Source of the DNA: a virus
IMG/VR virus record: IMGVR_UViG_3300047546_000805
Span: 1-63,790 of that record
DNA length: 63,790 nt
Direction: 5' to 3' (one strand)
Part shown: positions 51,844 to 59,301 of the stretch, one piece after another
Numbering within the stretch: the first letter of the stretch is position 1
Layout: every line of letters starts with the position of its first letter
The notes under the pieces: model-generated
Databases searched by the model: none
The model's input: the letters and a program-made list of their open reading frames with translations, nothing else
Told to the model about the DNA's origin: nothing
Made by a program: the position numbers and the translations under genes

Positions 51844-52208
51844 GACTCGGTTACTCCCGCCTTTACCTCGAATTTGCCTTCCGCCCAAACATCCTTGTCA
51901 CCAATGGTGTCGGTCATGCGAATGTCGTACCAACCAGAGTTGAACGTCCAGGTCGCTATTTCCGCTGGCTGGATCTTTAGGTTTACCTGACCATTGGGGC
52001 CATCAATAGTGAAGCCGTCTCCGACAGAGAATGAGGCAAGTAGCGCTCCACCCGGAGCATCCCTAAATTCCATATCAACATCCCACCCGGTAATATTAAT
52101 AGCAGCACCAGTTGAAGGATTGTTGTAATTGAACGTCATTTTGAAAGTGGCGTTCTTGCGAATAATGAAGTCTACTCGCTCGACTTTACCAATAACACCG
52201 TTAGCCAA
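51840..52208 (-). CDS. Appendage base protein, BppU N-terminus-like
   Basis: 122 residues with an Ig-like fold pattern seen in baseplate upper proteins (VDFIIRKNATFKMTFNYN, INITGWDVDMEFRDAPGGAL, GQVNLKIQPAEIATWTFNSG). Probably anchors the adjoining collagen-like fibre. It follows the endolysin gene without spacer. Confidence 0.65.
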   Translation of the reverse strand: MANGVIGKVERVDFIIRKNATFKMTFNYNNPSTGAAINITGWDVDMEFRDAPGGALLASFSVGDGFTIDGPNGQVNLKIQPAEIATWTFNSGWYDIRMTDTIGDKDVWAEGKFEVKAGVTES

Positions 52209-52979
52209 TTACAGCGCCACCTTGAAACCGTACTTGTTTCCAAGTCTGACCAAAGAGTCGTAGTCTGGGTTTCTGTTCGGTGTCTTCCAGCCTAGGCGAC
52301 GCTCCCAGGCAATCCAGGCGGTTTGTGCGCCAGCACCGAACTTTGGGCTGGTCACATCCATCTTGATATTAGGGAATTCCTTATGAAGGGCTTTCTTCAC
52401 AATGACGCACTGATTGTTGCTCTTATCTGGCTGGACGTTTTTAACATAAACGGTTGGCCGGGCTGCCCAGGTTGTCCCGTTAGGCTTAATCCCCAACTTA
52501 TTCATCTGGCGGTGAATCTGGTACGACTGGCTACCAGGCGAAAATGCCCAGTGCATCCAGTCCCAGTAGCGCATCTGTCGGTAATCTCCACCTAGAGACT
52601 CAGCGCCACCCCAAATAACGTACTTATACTTAGCCTTCAGTCTACGGGCCTTTAGAGCGCGGTAGTTAGACTTCCACCATGAATACGGACCCGATCCCAT
52701 GCGCCCCTCTTTGGTGGCGTTCAGGTCAATCGCGGTCGCTGATGCGTGATCGCTATACTGATTAGCAAAGCGGGCCTCTCTATAGGCATACGACCAGTCG
52801 TCAAAAGTCCCGGTGTCGATTGGGGCAATTGTCTTGTGATATTCAGCAGCGAGTGCGACAAGCAGCGGGCCAACATCGCCACGAACCTCTAGATACCTGT
52901 TCGCTCCAGGTACTTTGAACCTCTTGATGTTTGGGTTACCCGGTCTCAGCACCGGCCAGCCATTAATACTTGTTGCCAT
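52209..52979 (-). CDS. Endolysin, M15 (VanY-type) peptidase
   Basis: 256 residues. Zinc ligands of M15 peptidases are present: SDHASATAIDLNAT (H-x6-D) and DWMHWAF (second His). The C-terminal about 90 residues (CVIVKKALHKEFPNIKMDV) resemble a peptidoglycan-binding domain. It would cut stem peptides of the host wall at lysis. No signal peptide, so export needs a holin. Its ATG overlaps the stop of the 29-residue gene as TAATG. Confidence 0.82.
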   Translation of the reverse strand: MATSINGWPVLRPGNPNIKRFKVPGANRYLEVRGDVGPLLVALAAEYHKTIAPIDTGTFDDWSYAYREARFANQYSDHASATAIDLNATKEGRMGSGPYSWWKSNYRALKARRLKAKYKYVIWGGAESLGGDYRQMRYWDWMHWAFSPGSQSYQIHRQMNKLGIKPNGTTWAARPTVYVKNVQPDKSNNQCVIVKKALHKEFPNIKMDVTSPKFGAGAQTAWIAWERRLGWKTPNRNPDYDSLVRLGNKYGFKVAL

Positions 52980-53068
52980 TACTCATCCTCCTGAATTTGT
53001 AGCGCTATAAACTCGTCAGAAACCTCCATATCAGTAAATTCTCCTGTAATAAAGTTCCAAATCTGCAT
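52979..53068 (-). CDS. 29-residue peptide gene before the endolysin
   Basis: MQIWNFITGEFTDMEVSDEF plus nine residues (IALQIQEDE). It has a late-type promoter, a strong AGGAGG site 6 nt before the ATG, and a TAATG overlap with the endolysin start, so it is probably translated and may set the rate of endolysin translation. Acidic and amphipathic; no membrane segment. Confidence 0.6.
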   Translation of the reverse strand: MQIWNFITGEFTDMEVSDEFIALQIQEDE

Positions 53069-53086
53069 AGCGACCTCCTGACATCA

Positions 53087-53114
53087 ATTATACATTTTTA
53101 CGAAGATGATGCAA
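53087..53114 (-). promoter_or_regulatory. Late-type promoter for the lysis/appendage block
   Basis: Minus strand TTGCAT (53109-53114), 16 nt, TATAAT (53087-53092). The -35 box lies within the last codons of the ribonucleotide reductase gene. Confidence 0.7.
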
Positions 53115-55035
53115 CATCGACTAGTTCACACTGGCCGCTTACGCAGGCTAGTTCCTGTGCTCCGCTCGTGGTGTCCTCTGTCTCGTATACAGACAGGAGA
53201 GACCAGTCGATGTGGCTTGGCATCTTCGCTACCAGGGCGTCGTACTTGTCCTTGTCGATAGCCTGGTAAGGTGCTTGTGGATAAACGTGATCATCAAATG
53301 GTAGGAACGAGATTCCGGACACGATGTCCCAATTCTTGTAAACCCAGTCAGCGACCTCGATCCACTCTTCGTCACGGACATTTACTGTGATGCTTGGGTT
53401 GTGCTCTGTCCAGTGCTGCTTGTATACCTTCCAGATTTCCAGGTGGTCGATAGCGGATAGGTCGTCTCTGGTGATAGCACCGGGAGGGGCGGCGATTGGG
53501 AACGAGAACACGGTTGTAGTTCCAGGCTTGTTGATGTCTGGCTCATGAGGAATACCCATATCCTTCATGAATTGCGTCATTGGATCCTTGTTATCCGCCC
53601 GAACCGTACGAATGTAGTATTCGCTCCACCAAGGGTGCATCCCGCTGGATACACCGGCCAATTGGCTGACTGTTCCAGATGGCTTTACTGTGGTAATGGC
53701 AACGGACTGGTTGATCCCAAATGTCTTCGCCCAGCGCTCGTTACTTGAAACAGCATACTCACGAAGATCGTCAAGCCAGGCGGCTGTTGTTTCCAGTCCG
53801 TTTGATCCGGAAAGGGTCGGGTGGCCGAACTGACCAGTCAGGCTCACACCCAATAGGCGTTCCTCTTCACAGTTACGCTTCCAGACATTACGAAGGTACT
53901 TGAAATTGGTGAAGGTTGACTGCAACGTACCAAGAAACACCGTAGCCTCTACCTTTTTACGTAGGCGCTCAAGGTCGTCACCATAGCGAACAACGATCTC
54001 TGTCAAATTACAGAATTCGTATGCTCGTAGGTTGATTTCTCCACAGGGGTTGGTTCCAGCAATTTGGCTGGCGTCGCGGCGACCGTGGCGCTTTGCTTCC
54101 TTGCGTACAGTTTCTAGGTTGAAGATGCCGCGCTCGCCAGACTTCGAGGCGACGAGTGACTGCCACTCTTTGAGGAATCTCTCTGCCGAAGGCTTGTCGT
54201 TATACACGGCTGAATTATTGGCTAGGACTCGTTGTGGCTCTACCGCCCAAAAGTTACCCATCTTGGCAGTCTGCATATCGTAATCGTCAAGGTCGGATAG
54301 GGAAATGAGAGCAGACCTGCGGACACCACCAACGACTACTACGTCCCCGATCTTGCACATAAGGTCGTGAGCCTCAATTGGGCGTAGTTGTCTACCTGCC
54401 GCCCCCTTGAATGTCTTGATGGCAAAGTCGAATAGATCAACTAGGGGCTGTGGGCCAGAGGCTCTACCGCCGAAGGTCTTTAGGCGGGCTCCTGCTGGGC
54501 GAACGTTAGTGATGTCGATTGATGGAATCTGGCCCTGCCATAGCAGCGCTAGTAATTCCTTGAGGGCCTTCGCCCATCCGTACTTGCTGTCCTCGACTAC
54601 AATAACCGTACTGGACTTGTGGAATGACTCAGCGACCTGAGGCAACTTGTCAACGTACTTGCCCTCAACAGAGAACCCTACTCCGGTGCCGCACATAAGA
54701 ATGTACATAGCCTCATCGAAAGAGCGGGGCGAGTCAACAGGGATGAATGAGCAGTTGTATCCTGCTACATGGTCGCGGCTGAGGGCTGGTCCTGCGGTCA
54801 TGGTTGCGCGCATGGAGCCTAGGGCTTCTCTATCAAAAAGTAGTTCACGTAGTTCTGCGCGCATGGCATCATCTACGACAACCCCATATTTATCTTTGGC
54901 GTACCCTAGCATATAATCAAGGTAGCGGTCTACTGTCTCGCCCCACGTTTCTCTGCGACCTTCGTCTTCGATCCACCGTGCGTATCTGCTCAGAGCAATA
55001 AAGTTCTCGTAGTAGTTGTCAATGCTTTGCTTCAT
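53098..55035 (-). CDS. nrdJ: Class II (B12-dependent) ribonucleotide reductase
   Basis: 645 residues, the monomeric RTPR type. The thiyl cysteine is in GTNPCGEINL near residue 331 with the second cysteine 11 residues on (EFCNLTE), as in the Lactobacillus enzyme (C408/C419). An N-terminal redox cysteine is in GYNCSFIPVDS near 93, and the C-terminal shuttle pair is CVSGQC. It makes deoxynucleotides without oxygen or a partner subunit, but needs adenosylcobalamin from the host. CGGAGGAG precedes the ATG. Confidence 0.93.
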   Translation of the reverse strand: MKQSIDNYYENFIALSRYARWIEDEGRRETWGETVDRYLDYMLGYAKDKYGVVVDDAMRAELRELLFDREALGSMRATMTAGPALSRDHVAGYNCSFIPVDSPRSFDEAMYILMCGTGVGFSVEGKYVDKLPQVAESFHKSSTVIVVEDSKYGWAKALKELLALLWQGQIPSIDITNVRPAGARLKTFGGRASGPQPLVDLFDFAIKTFKGAAGRQLRPIEAHDLMCKIGDVVVVGGVRRSALISLSDLDDYDMQTAKMGNFWAVEPQRVLANNSAVYNDKPSAERFLKEWQSLVASKSGERGIFNLETVRKEAKRHGRRDASQIAGTNPCGEINLRAYEFCNLTEIVVRYGDDLERLRKKVEATVFLGTLQSTFTNFKYLRNVWKRNCEEERLLGVSLTGQFGHPTLSGSNGLETTAAWLDDLREYAVSSNERWAKTFGINQSVAITTVKPSGTVSQLAGVSSGMHPWWSEYYIRTVRADNKDPMTQFMKDMGIPHEPDINKPGTTTVFSFPIAAPPGAITRDDLSAIDHLEIWKVYKQHWTEHNPSITVNVRDEEWIEVADWVYKNWDIVSGISFLPFDDHVYPQAPYQAIDKDKYDALVAKMPSHIDWSLLSVYETEDTTSGAQELACVSGQCELVDVASSS

Positions 55036-55044
55036 AAAAAGGGT

Positions 55045-55106
55045 CTCCTCCGGCGGGGCTCACCGGCCCCTATCTGATGTGTAGAGTTCTACTCTACCAC
55101 GTTCCA
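55045..55106 (-). promoter_or_regulatory. Inverted repeats in the reductase leader
   Basis: Between glycosyltransferase and reductase the minus strand has GTAGAGT-AGA-ACTCTAC, a 7-bp perfect inverted repeat, and GGGGC-CGGTGA-GCCCC just before the ribosome site. These could be an operator and a leader hairpin. Nothing resembles a cobalamin riboswitch or an NrdR box. Confidence 0.4.
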
Positions 55107-55123
55107 GTTATGGGGCGGCGACT

Positions 55124-56107
55124 TCAAGAGAACTTTTCTACTATATGTGCGAATGCTTTTTCTGTTCTGTTCAACCAGTTGTATTCGGCACGAAATGTCT
55201 CTGCCTGATCGTAGAAGTCGTCCGATAGTCGTTCGAATTCGTTGTATGCCTTTAGCATCTGCTCGCGCAGCGAATCCTCTTCTGGCATATACACATTTCC
55301 AGGGTGCATGGCCTGCCACGGAGAGTAGACCGGAATGGAACTTACGCCAAGATCACGAACATAGTCACGGTACGGAGCCCAGACAGTAGTAGAGATTGTT
55401 GGCATACCAGTTGCGATGGCCTGGGCCGGGATAAAACCAAAGCCCTCTCCCCAGGATGGATAGATAAGAACATGACTGGTGTGATACAGGCTCAGCATTT
55501 CCTCTGTGCTGAATTCCCTGCTGATCAACTTTACATTAGGTAGTTTGTCTGGGGTACAGATGATCGATCCGTACTTGTCGTATACGCGCGTAGTGTTGAT
55601 GTTGTGAGCCTTCATGATCAACTCTACATCCTTGGAGTGCCCGAACAATTCAACAAAGGCGTCTAGGACCATTTGTCCAGACTTGCGTGGGGCTGGCTCC
55701 CCGATGTGAAGGAAGCGCAATTTGTCTCGCCGCTTGCGCTTTTTAGGCGTCCAGATTTCATCTACACCGTGTTCGTAAATATAGAGCGGCTTTGTTACCC
55801 CGGCCTTTTTGTAAACGTCGGCAACCCAGTCACTCGTGGCCCACACCTCGTCGCACTGCTCCATGTGTTCAAGCCACATTTCTGGAAGTTCTGTAGATTC
55901 CCACGGTGTGTAGCCGATCTTGTACTGGTGATCGTAAAAGCCGTAGTATTCCGGCTGGACAAAACTCAACTGGACTGGAGCGGTGTCGTCATCAAAGGGC
56001 ACCTCGTGTCCGAGTGCCACCAGCGACTTACAGATGTTATACCCGGCCACACCGTAACCGACAGTCGTGTTCAGGTTACCTAGGTCCGTATGGTACGATA
56101 TACGCAA
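55124..56107 (-). CDS. Glycosyltransferase, GT4-like
   Basis: 327 residues from a TTG start (AAAGGGC 6 nt upstream) giving MRISYHTDLGNLNTTVGYGV. The GT-B fold signature is seen as LRFLHIGEPAPRKSGQMVLD and the donor-binding EGFGFIPAQAIATGMP (EX7E-like). It may modify phage DNA, virion proteins or host surface; the acceptor is not evident. It is the first gene of the leftward arm. Confidence 0.8.
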   Translation of the reverse strand: MRISYHTDLGNLNTTVGYGVAGYNICKSLVALGHEVPFDDDTAPVQLSFVQPEYYGFYDHQYKIGYTPWESTELPEMWLEHMEQCDEVWATSDWVADVYKKAGVTKPLYIYEHGVDEIWTPKKRKRRDKLRFLHIGEPAPRKSGQMVLDAFVELFGHSKDVELIMKAHNINTTRVYDKYGSIICTPDKLPNVKLISREFSTEEMLSLYHTSHVLIYPSWGEGFGFIPAQAIATGMPTISTTVWAPYRDYVRDLGVSSIPVYSPWQAMHPGNVYMPEEDSLREQMLKAYNEFERLSDDFYDQAETFRAEYNWLNRTEKAFAHIVEKFS

Positions 56108-56185
56108 TATATTGCCCTTTGTTAGATATTGTAGATATTTCTTATACTCTACATATCTCTCATATCTTTCTCTAGTATAAAGAAC

Positions 56186-56214
56186 ATCGTACAGCAGGTT
56201 CGCCTCTGACGCAA
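56186..56214 (-). promoter_or_regulatory. Leftward promoter at the divergent junction
   Basis: Minus strand TTGCGT (56209-56214), 17 nt, TACGAT (56186-56191) preceded by TG. Leader of about 75 nt, rich in repeated ATATCT, to the TTG start at 56107. Confidence 0.6.
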
Positions 56215-56221
56215 CTGACGG

Positions 56222-56326
56222 AAAAGTAACACAACTAGCGCCCAGATTTATGTTACTTTTGACTGATCAGTGACCTCCGTCACCTCTAGACAACCTAAAG
56301 TTCATGTGCTAGACTAGTCAGGTTGT
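56222..56326. promoter_or_regulatory. Operator-rich divergent control region
   Basis: Between the arms lie: a perfect 10-bp inverted repeat AAAAGTAACA (56222-56231) / TGTTACTTTT (56251-56260), about 29 bp centre to centre; the palindrome ACTGATCAGT (56262-56271); GTGAC-CTCC-GTCAC (56270-56283); and ACAACCT (56290-56296) / AGGTTGT (56320-56326) flanking the rightward promoter. Such density suggests regulator binding that switches the two arms. Confidence 0.55.
56287..56315 (+). promoter_or_regulatory. Rightward promoter for the early arm
   Basis: TAGACA (56287-56292), 17 nt, TAGACT (56310-56315) with an extended TG (TGTGCTAGACT). The -10 part matches the right-arm cassette promoters. CGGAGG precedes the ATG at 56346. 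Confidence 0.55.
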
Positions 56327-56345
56327 TTCCGCCACGGAGGTCAAC

Positions 56346-56906
56346 ATGACGACAGAAACCAAAAGGGTTTTTACCCTGGGATTCATCGGTGGAGTTATCG
56401 GCTCCCTTTTAATGAGTCTCGTCCTGTGTATAACGGGACAGGGCACTAACCCTCAGGCTTATACTAAGTCTGAAACTCCGAAGGCGGCGCAGAGCGTCAC
56501 TGAGCCTTCACTCAAAGTGGCATCACAAGTAAATAACGTGGCACTCAAAAAGAAGCCAGAAAGTAAGCCACTGCGGGCGGTCAAGAAAAAGGCCACCCGT
56601 TCGGCTTCCAGAGAGTACCGGGGTAAATACTATAACCCACGATGGGAGAGTGTGCGAAAGTGCATTGTCCAGAGGGAATCCGGCGGTAATTACCAGGCCA
56701 AAAACAAATGGTCTACTGCTGCTGGGGCCTATCAGTTTATTCTCGGCACATCAAATGCCGTAGCAAGGATGATGGGCAGAGGCGATCTAGTAGGAACATC
56801 TGCTAGGTACTGGTCCAAGTTCGATCAAGACCGGGCCTTTTGGACTCTCTTTAATCATGGCAGAGGCAAGTATCACTGGAACTACCCACCTAAACAGTGT
56901 TGGTGA
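56346..56906 (+). CDS. Membrane-anchored or secreted lysozyme-like (Rpf/transglycosylase) protein
   Basis: 186 residues. Residues about 8-30 (FTLGFIGGVIGSLLMSLVLC) are a signal anchor. A basic, Lys-rich linker follows. The C-terminal 90 residues are a lysozyme-like domain with the catalytic-type glutamate in CIVQRESGGNYQAKN and STAAGAYQFI, as in Rpf and transglycosylase-like proteins of actinobacteria. It would act on peptidoglycan outside the membrane. Being first in the early arm, it is unlikely to be the lysis enzyme. Confidence 0.8.
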   Translation: MTTETKRVFTLGFIGGVIGSLLMSLVLCITGQGTNPQAYTKSETPKAAQSVTEPSLKVASQVNNVALKKKPESKPLRAVKKKATRSASREYRGKYYNPRWESVRKCIVQRESGGNYQAKNKWSTAAGAYQFILGTSNAVARMMGRGDLVGTSARYWSKFDQDRAFWTLFNHGRGKYHWNYPPKQCW

Positions 56907-56912
56907 TATAAT
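56907..56912 (+). promoter_or_regulatory. Extended -10 for a leaderless gene
   Basis: TGATATAAT ends 6 nt before the ATG at 56919, and no ribosome binding site fits there. Transcription from it would start at or next to the ATG. No clear -35 was found. Confidence 0.4.
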
Positions 56913-56918
56913 GGGTCT

Positions 56919-57155
56919 ATGCTGGCCCAAGTTGTTAATGCCTACCTAGAAAAGATGGACGAGGGGCGGGTTCCCTATATAAAATGCGGAAACGACGCTG
57001 ATCATACCCGCCCCTTTGTCCGTCTTGACACAGACGACGAGCCCATGCTATTCTGTTTGGCGTGCGACTGGACCATGACCATTGGTGCTGGTGCCTACGC
57101 TGAGATGAAAAGATGTCTGTCGATCTTCGACATTGGATGGTTGGAAGTTGATTGA
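56919..57155 (+). CDS. Small zinc-ribbon protein (78 aa)
   Basis: MLAQVVNAYLEKMDEGRVPY, then CGNDADH and CLACDWTM, a possible Cys-His-Cys-Cys zinc site. Predicted leaderless from the TATAAT box upstream. Its family is unknown to me; early zinc ribbons often bind host transcription factors. Confidence 0.65.
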   Translation: MLAQVVNAYLEKMDEGRVPYIKCGNDADHTRPFVRLDTDDEPMLFCLACDWTMTIGAGAYAEMKRCLSIFDIGWLEVD

Positions 57156-57264
57156 TCGCGTACTTGACTATATCAACCTCGCTCGTGTAGTCCTTGTCAC
57201 TTTGTACAAGGATATCTTTATCGACATAGTTATTCAGAAACTTTTTAAGGGGATTCAACCTTGA
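57148..57264 (+). CDS. 38-residue hydrophobic peptide gene
   Basis: From a TTG at 57148 it reads MIDRVLDYINLARVVLVTLY then 18 residues ending FKGIQP. It overlaps the previous stop by 8 nt and ends in a TTGA overlap with the start of the macro-domain gene, the coupling style of this operon. GGAAG lies close upstream. Amphipathic and possibly membrane-associated. Confidence 0.45.
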   Translation: MIDRVLDYINLARVVLVTLYKDIFIDIVIQKLFKGIQP

Positions 57265-57701
57265 CGCTTATTGAGCAGCGCGGAGATCTTATGGATTTCT
57301 GGCGCGAGGGTAATCTTATTGGCATTACCACCAACGGCTTTGTAAAGAAAAACGGGCGGGCGGTGATGGGTGCGGGGATCGCTAAGACCATTCGTGATGC
57401 CTGCCCCGACCTAGACCTAGAACTAGGTGCTCGCCTGCGCGCCCACGGAAACATCCCCATGATCTTCCCAGATCACAACATATTCACTTTTCCGGTGAAG
57501 CATAACTGGTGGGAAGACGCCGACATAGACCTTATTGCTGAGTCCGCTCAGTATATTCATGACCGCTTTGCTGAGAGTGGCAAACACCGCATCGACTTCC
57601 CACGCCCCGGCTGTGGAAACGGTAAACTGGACTGGGCTGACGTAAAGCCAGTTCTAGAAGAAATCTTTGTAACCAATCCGACCTACGTTTGGACGTTCTA
57701 G
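57261..57701 (+). CDS. Macro-domain (ADP-ribose-binding) protein
   Basis: 146 residues from a TTG start with AAGGGG 9 nt upstream. ITTNGFVKKNGRAVMGAGIA is the macro-domain Asn-containing loop and the G-A-G substrate loop; PRPGCGNGKLDWADV is the second phosphate-binding loop. Macro domains bind or remove ADP-ribose. In phages this may reverse host ADP-ribosylation defences such as DarT, or process NAD-derived products. ThyX follows directly. Confidence 0.82.
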   Translation: MTLIEQRGDLMDFWREGNLIGITTNGFVKKNGRAVMGAGIAKTIRDACPDLDLELGARLRAHGNIPMIFPDHNIFTFPVKHNWWEDADIDLIAESAQYIHDRFAESGKHRIDFPRPGCGNGKLDWADVKPVLEEIFVTNPTYVWTF

Positions 57702-58399
57702 TGACGAAAGTTTTAGACAAGGGCTACGTGCGCCTTGATGATGTTATGGGCGATGATCTTTCTGTGGTTAACGCCGCCCGCGTCTCGTATGATAAGCAGT
57801 CATATGACTTTTCAGAGAATGACGAGCGTCTACTGAATTTCCTGCTTCGTGAGGGCCACACCTCGCCACTCCGTCACGCCGCCATGACTTTTGAGATCTA
57901 CGCCCCTCTTCTGGTAGCGAGGCAGTGGTGGAAGTATGCTGTGGCCTCGTCTCATATCGATGATCAGAACGGGTGGAACGAGTCCAGTCGTAGGTATATC
58001 ACCGAGGATGAGCAGTTTTACATTCCTGACGCAGACGAGTGGCGACAGGCTCCAGAAAACTCTAAGCAGGGATCTGGTGACCCCGCTAATCCGTGTCTCG
58101 GGCTCATCTTCACACAGGCACTAGAAGAGTATGTTGATAGGGGCCTAACCCTGTACGACAAAGCGCTTGATTCAGGTCTAGCCCCTGAGCAGGCCCGCCT
58201 CTTCCTACCCGCCTATGGAATGTATGTGCGCTGGCGCTGGACAACCAGCCTAGCGGGTGTGCTACACTTCCTATCACAGCGTCTAGAGCATGACGCACAG
58301 TACGAGATTCAGGAGTACGCGCGGGCGGTACAAGAGTACGTCCAACAATACTTCCCTAACACTTGGAGAGCATATGAGAGTAACACTAAGTCTGCCTGA
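57701..58399 (+). CDS. thyX: Flavin-dependent thymidylate synthase ThyX
   Basis: 232 residues from a GTG at 57701 whose first base is the last of the macro stop (TAGTG); a TTG at 57689 is also open. Core motif RQWWKYAVASSHIDDQN followed by ESSRRY corresponds to RHRxxSxNExSxRY, with GHTSPLRHAAMTFEI before it. It makes dTMP using FAD and methylenetetrahydrofolate. Together with NrdJ and the MazG-like protein it feeds phage DNA synthesis. Confidence 0.9.
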   Translation: MTKVLDKGYVRLDDVMGDDLSVVNAARVSYDKQSYDFSENDERLLNFLLREGHTSPLRHAAMTFEIYAPLLVARQWWKYAVASSHIDDQNGWNESSRRYITEDEQFYIPDADEWRQAPENSKQGSGDPANPCLGLIFTQALEEYVDRGLTLYDKALDSGLAPEQARLFLPAYGMYVRWRWTTSLAGVLHFLSQRLEHDAQYEIQEYARAVQEYVQQYFPNTWRAYESNTKSA

Positions 58400-58667
58400 G
58401 CGGGCTACAGCAGAAGAACTGATCGAGGAAGCCGCCTTCATGAAGGAAGTGCTGGATACTATTGTAGAGCACGGAGAGGAAATTGTTGTGCATCTAGCAA
58501 TTGACCCTGCGACTGTTGCTGAATCCAGCAAGCCGTGGGACCGCAGCGTTATCAGCATTACGCAAAACAGCAATCGGCGTGGGCAACTTGCACCTGATCT
58601 GTATGCCGTAAGGGAAGAGGATATCCTACTCAAGACAGCAACTCCTAGGATTTACGACTACGAATGA
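58374..58667 (+). CDS. Unknown early protein (97 aa)
   Basis: Start at 58374 (MRVTLSLPERATAEELIEEA) is preferred because TTGGAGAG lies just upstream; frames open further back lie over thyX. It overlaps thyX by 26 nt. Helical N-terminus, beta C-terminus (EIVVHLAIDPATVAESS). Not recognised. Confidence 0.6.
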   Translation: MRVTLSLPERATAEELIEEAAFMKEVLDTIVEHGEEIVVHLAIDPATVAESSKPWDRSVISITQNSNRRGQLAPDLYAVREEDILLKTATPRIYDYE

Positions 58668-58870
58668 TGGAAGAGCGCGAGATAGACGACGTAACCGATC
58701 TGCTAACTGCTATCTATATCCAGCAGTCACGAATGTACGATATACTTGTACGTATGTTGATGTTGCAGGACGAAAAGGTCGCTATTGATATGTTCGAGGC
58801 TCATGCTAGGGGGGAACTCTATGGGCCTCCACCCGCTCTGGTTGGCGAAAATGAACAACCTTCTGAGTAA
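58664..58870 (+). CDS. Unknown early protein (68 aa)
   Basis: MMEEREIDDVTDLLTAIYIQ, two acidic amphipathic helices, 4-nt overlap with the previous stop (ATGA). Possibly a helical dimer. No motif recognised. Confidence 0.6.
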   Translation: MMEEREIDDVTDLLTAIYIQQSRMYDILVRMLMLQDEKVAIDMFEAHARGELYGPPPALVGENEQPSE

Positions 58871-59051
58871 GTTCAGTTTTGACGGTCATTGGTGGCGTTA
58901 TTCCACCCCCGGCATCTCAATAAAAATGTCGCTTGGTGAGGTCTTCTATATCGAAGCCACACAGCATGGTAGGCAGTTCGTATACTGCGACGATAACTAC
59001 GAGAAAACGGTAAACGTCCTTGAAAATCTCATCACCTACGAGTCGATCTGA
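58821..59051 (+). CDS. Unknown early protein (about 76 aa)
   Basis: Start at 58821 is chosen for AGGGGGGAA 6 nt upstream; ATG 58851 (MNNLLSKFSFDGHWWRY) is the alternative. Beta-rich core (GISIKMSLGEVFYIEATQHG). It overlaps the upstream gene by 50 nt with this start. Not recognised. Confidence 0.5.
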   Translation: MGLHPLWLAKMNNLLSKFSFDGHWWRYSTPGISIKMSLGEVFYIEATQHGRQFVYCDDNYEKTVNVLENLITYESI

Positions 59052-59301
59052 TACCGCTCAATATCAACGCGATCTGATAGATCTGTATAAGACTACTATC
59101 GGTTGCTCCCATTGTGGGTATAATGAGCATCCTAGGGCATTGCAGTTCGATCACCGCCCCGGGTCCGCAAAGCGGACGAATATAGCGGATATGCCAGGAC
59201 GCTATCCGACACAAACAATATTGCTAGAAATAGTGAAGTGTGACGTGCTGTGCAGCAATTGTCACGCCGTTGAGACGTTCAGGAGACGTAATGATCAGTG
59301 A
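59020..59301 (+). CDS. HNH endonuclease (early arm)
   Basis: 93 residues, TTG start at 59020, overlapping the upstream gene by 32 nt. Zinc pair CSHCGYN, then LQFDHRPG (HNH core Asp-His) and CDVLCSNCHAVETFRR (second CxxC and final His). Complete HNH-Zn endonuclease motif. The poor start suggests low expression, as for homing genes. Confidence 0.75.
   Translation: MKISSPTSRSDTAQYQRDLIDLYKTTIGCSHCGYNEHPRALQFDHRPGSAKRTNIADMPGRYPTQTILLEIVKCDVLCSNCHAVETFRRRNDQ

Noticed and set aside
55036-55123. Cobalamin riboswitch before the B12-dependent reductase
   Set aside because: The 88-nt gap is too short and has no B12-box-like sequence; only simple inverted repeats are seen.
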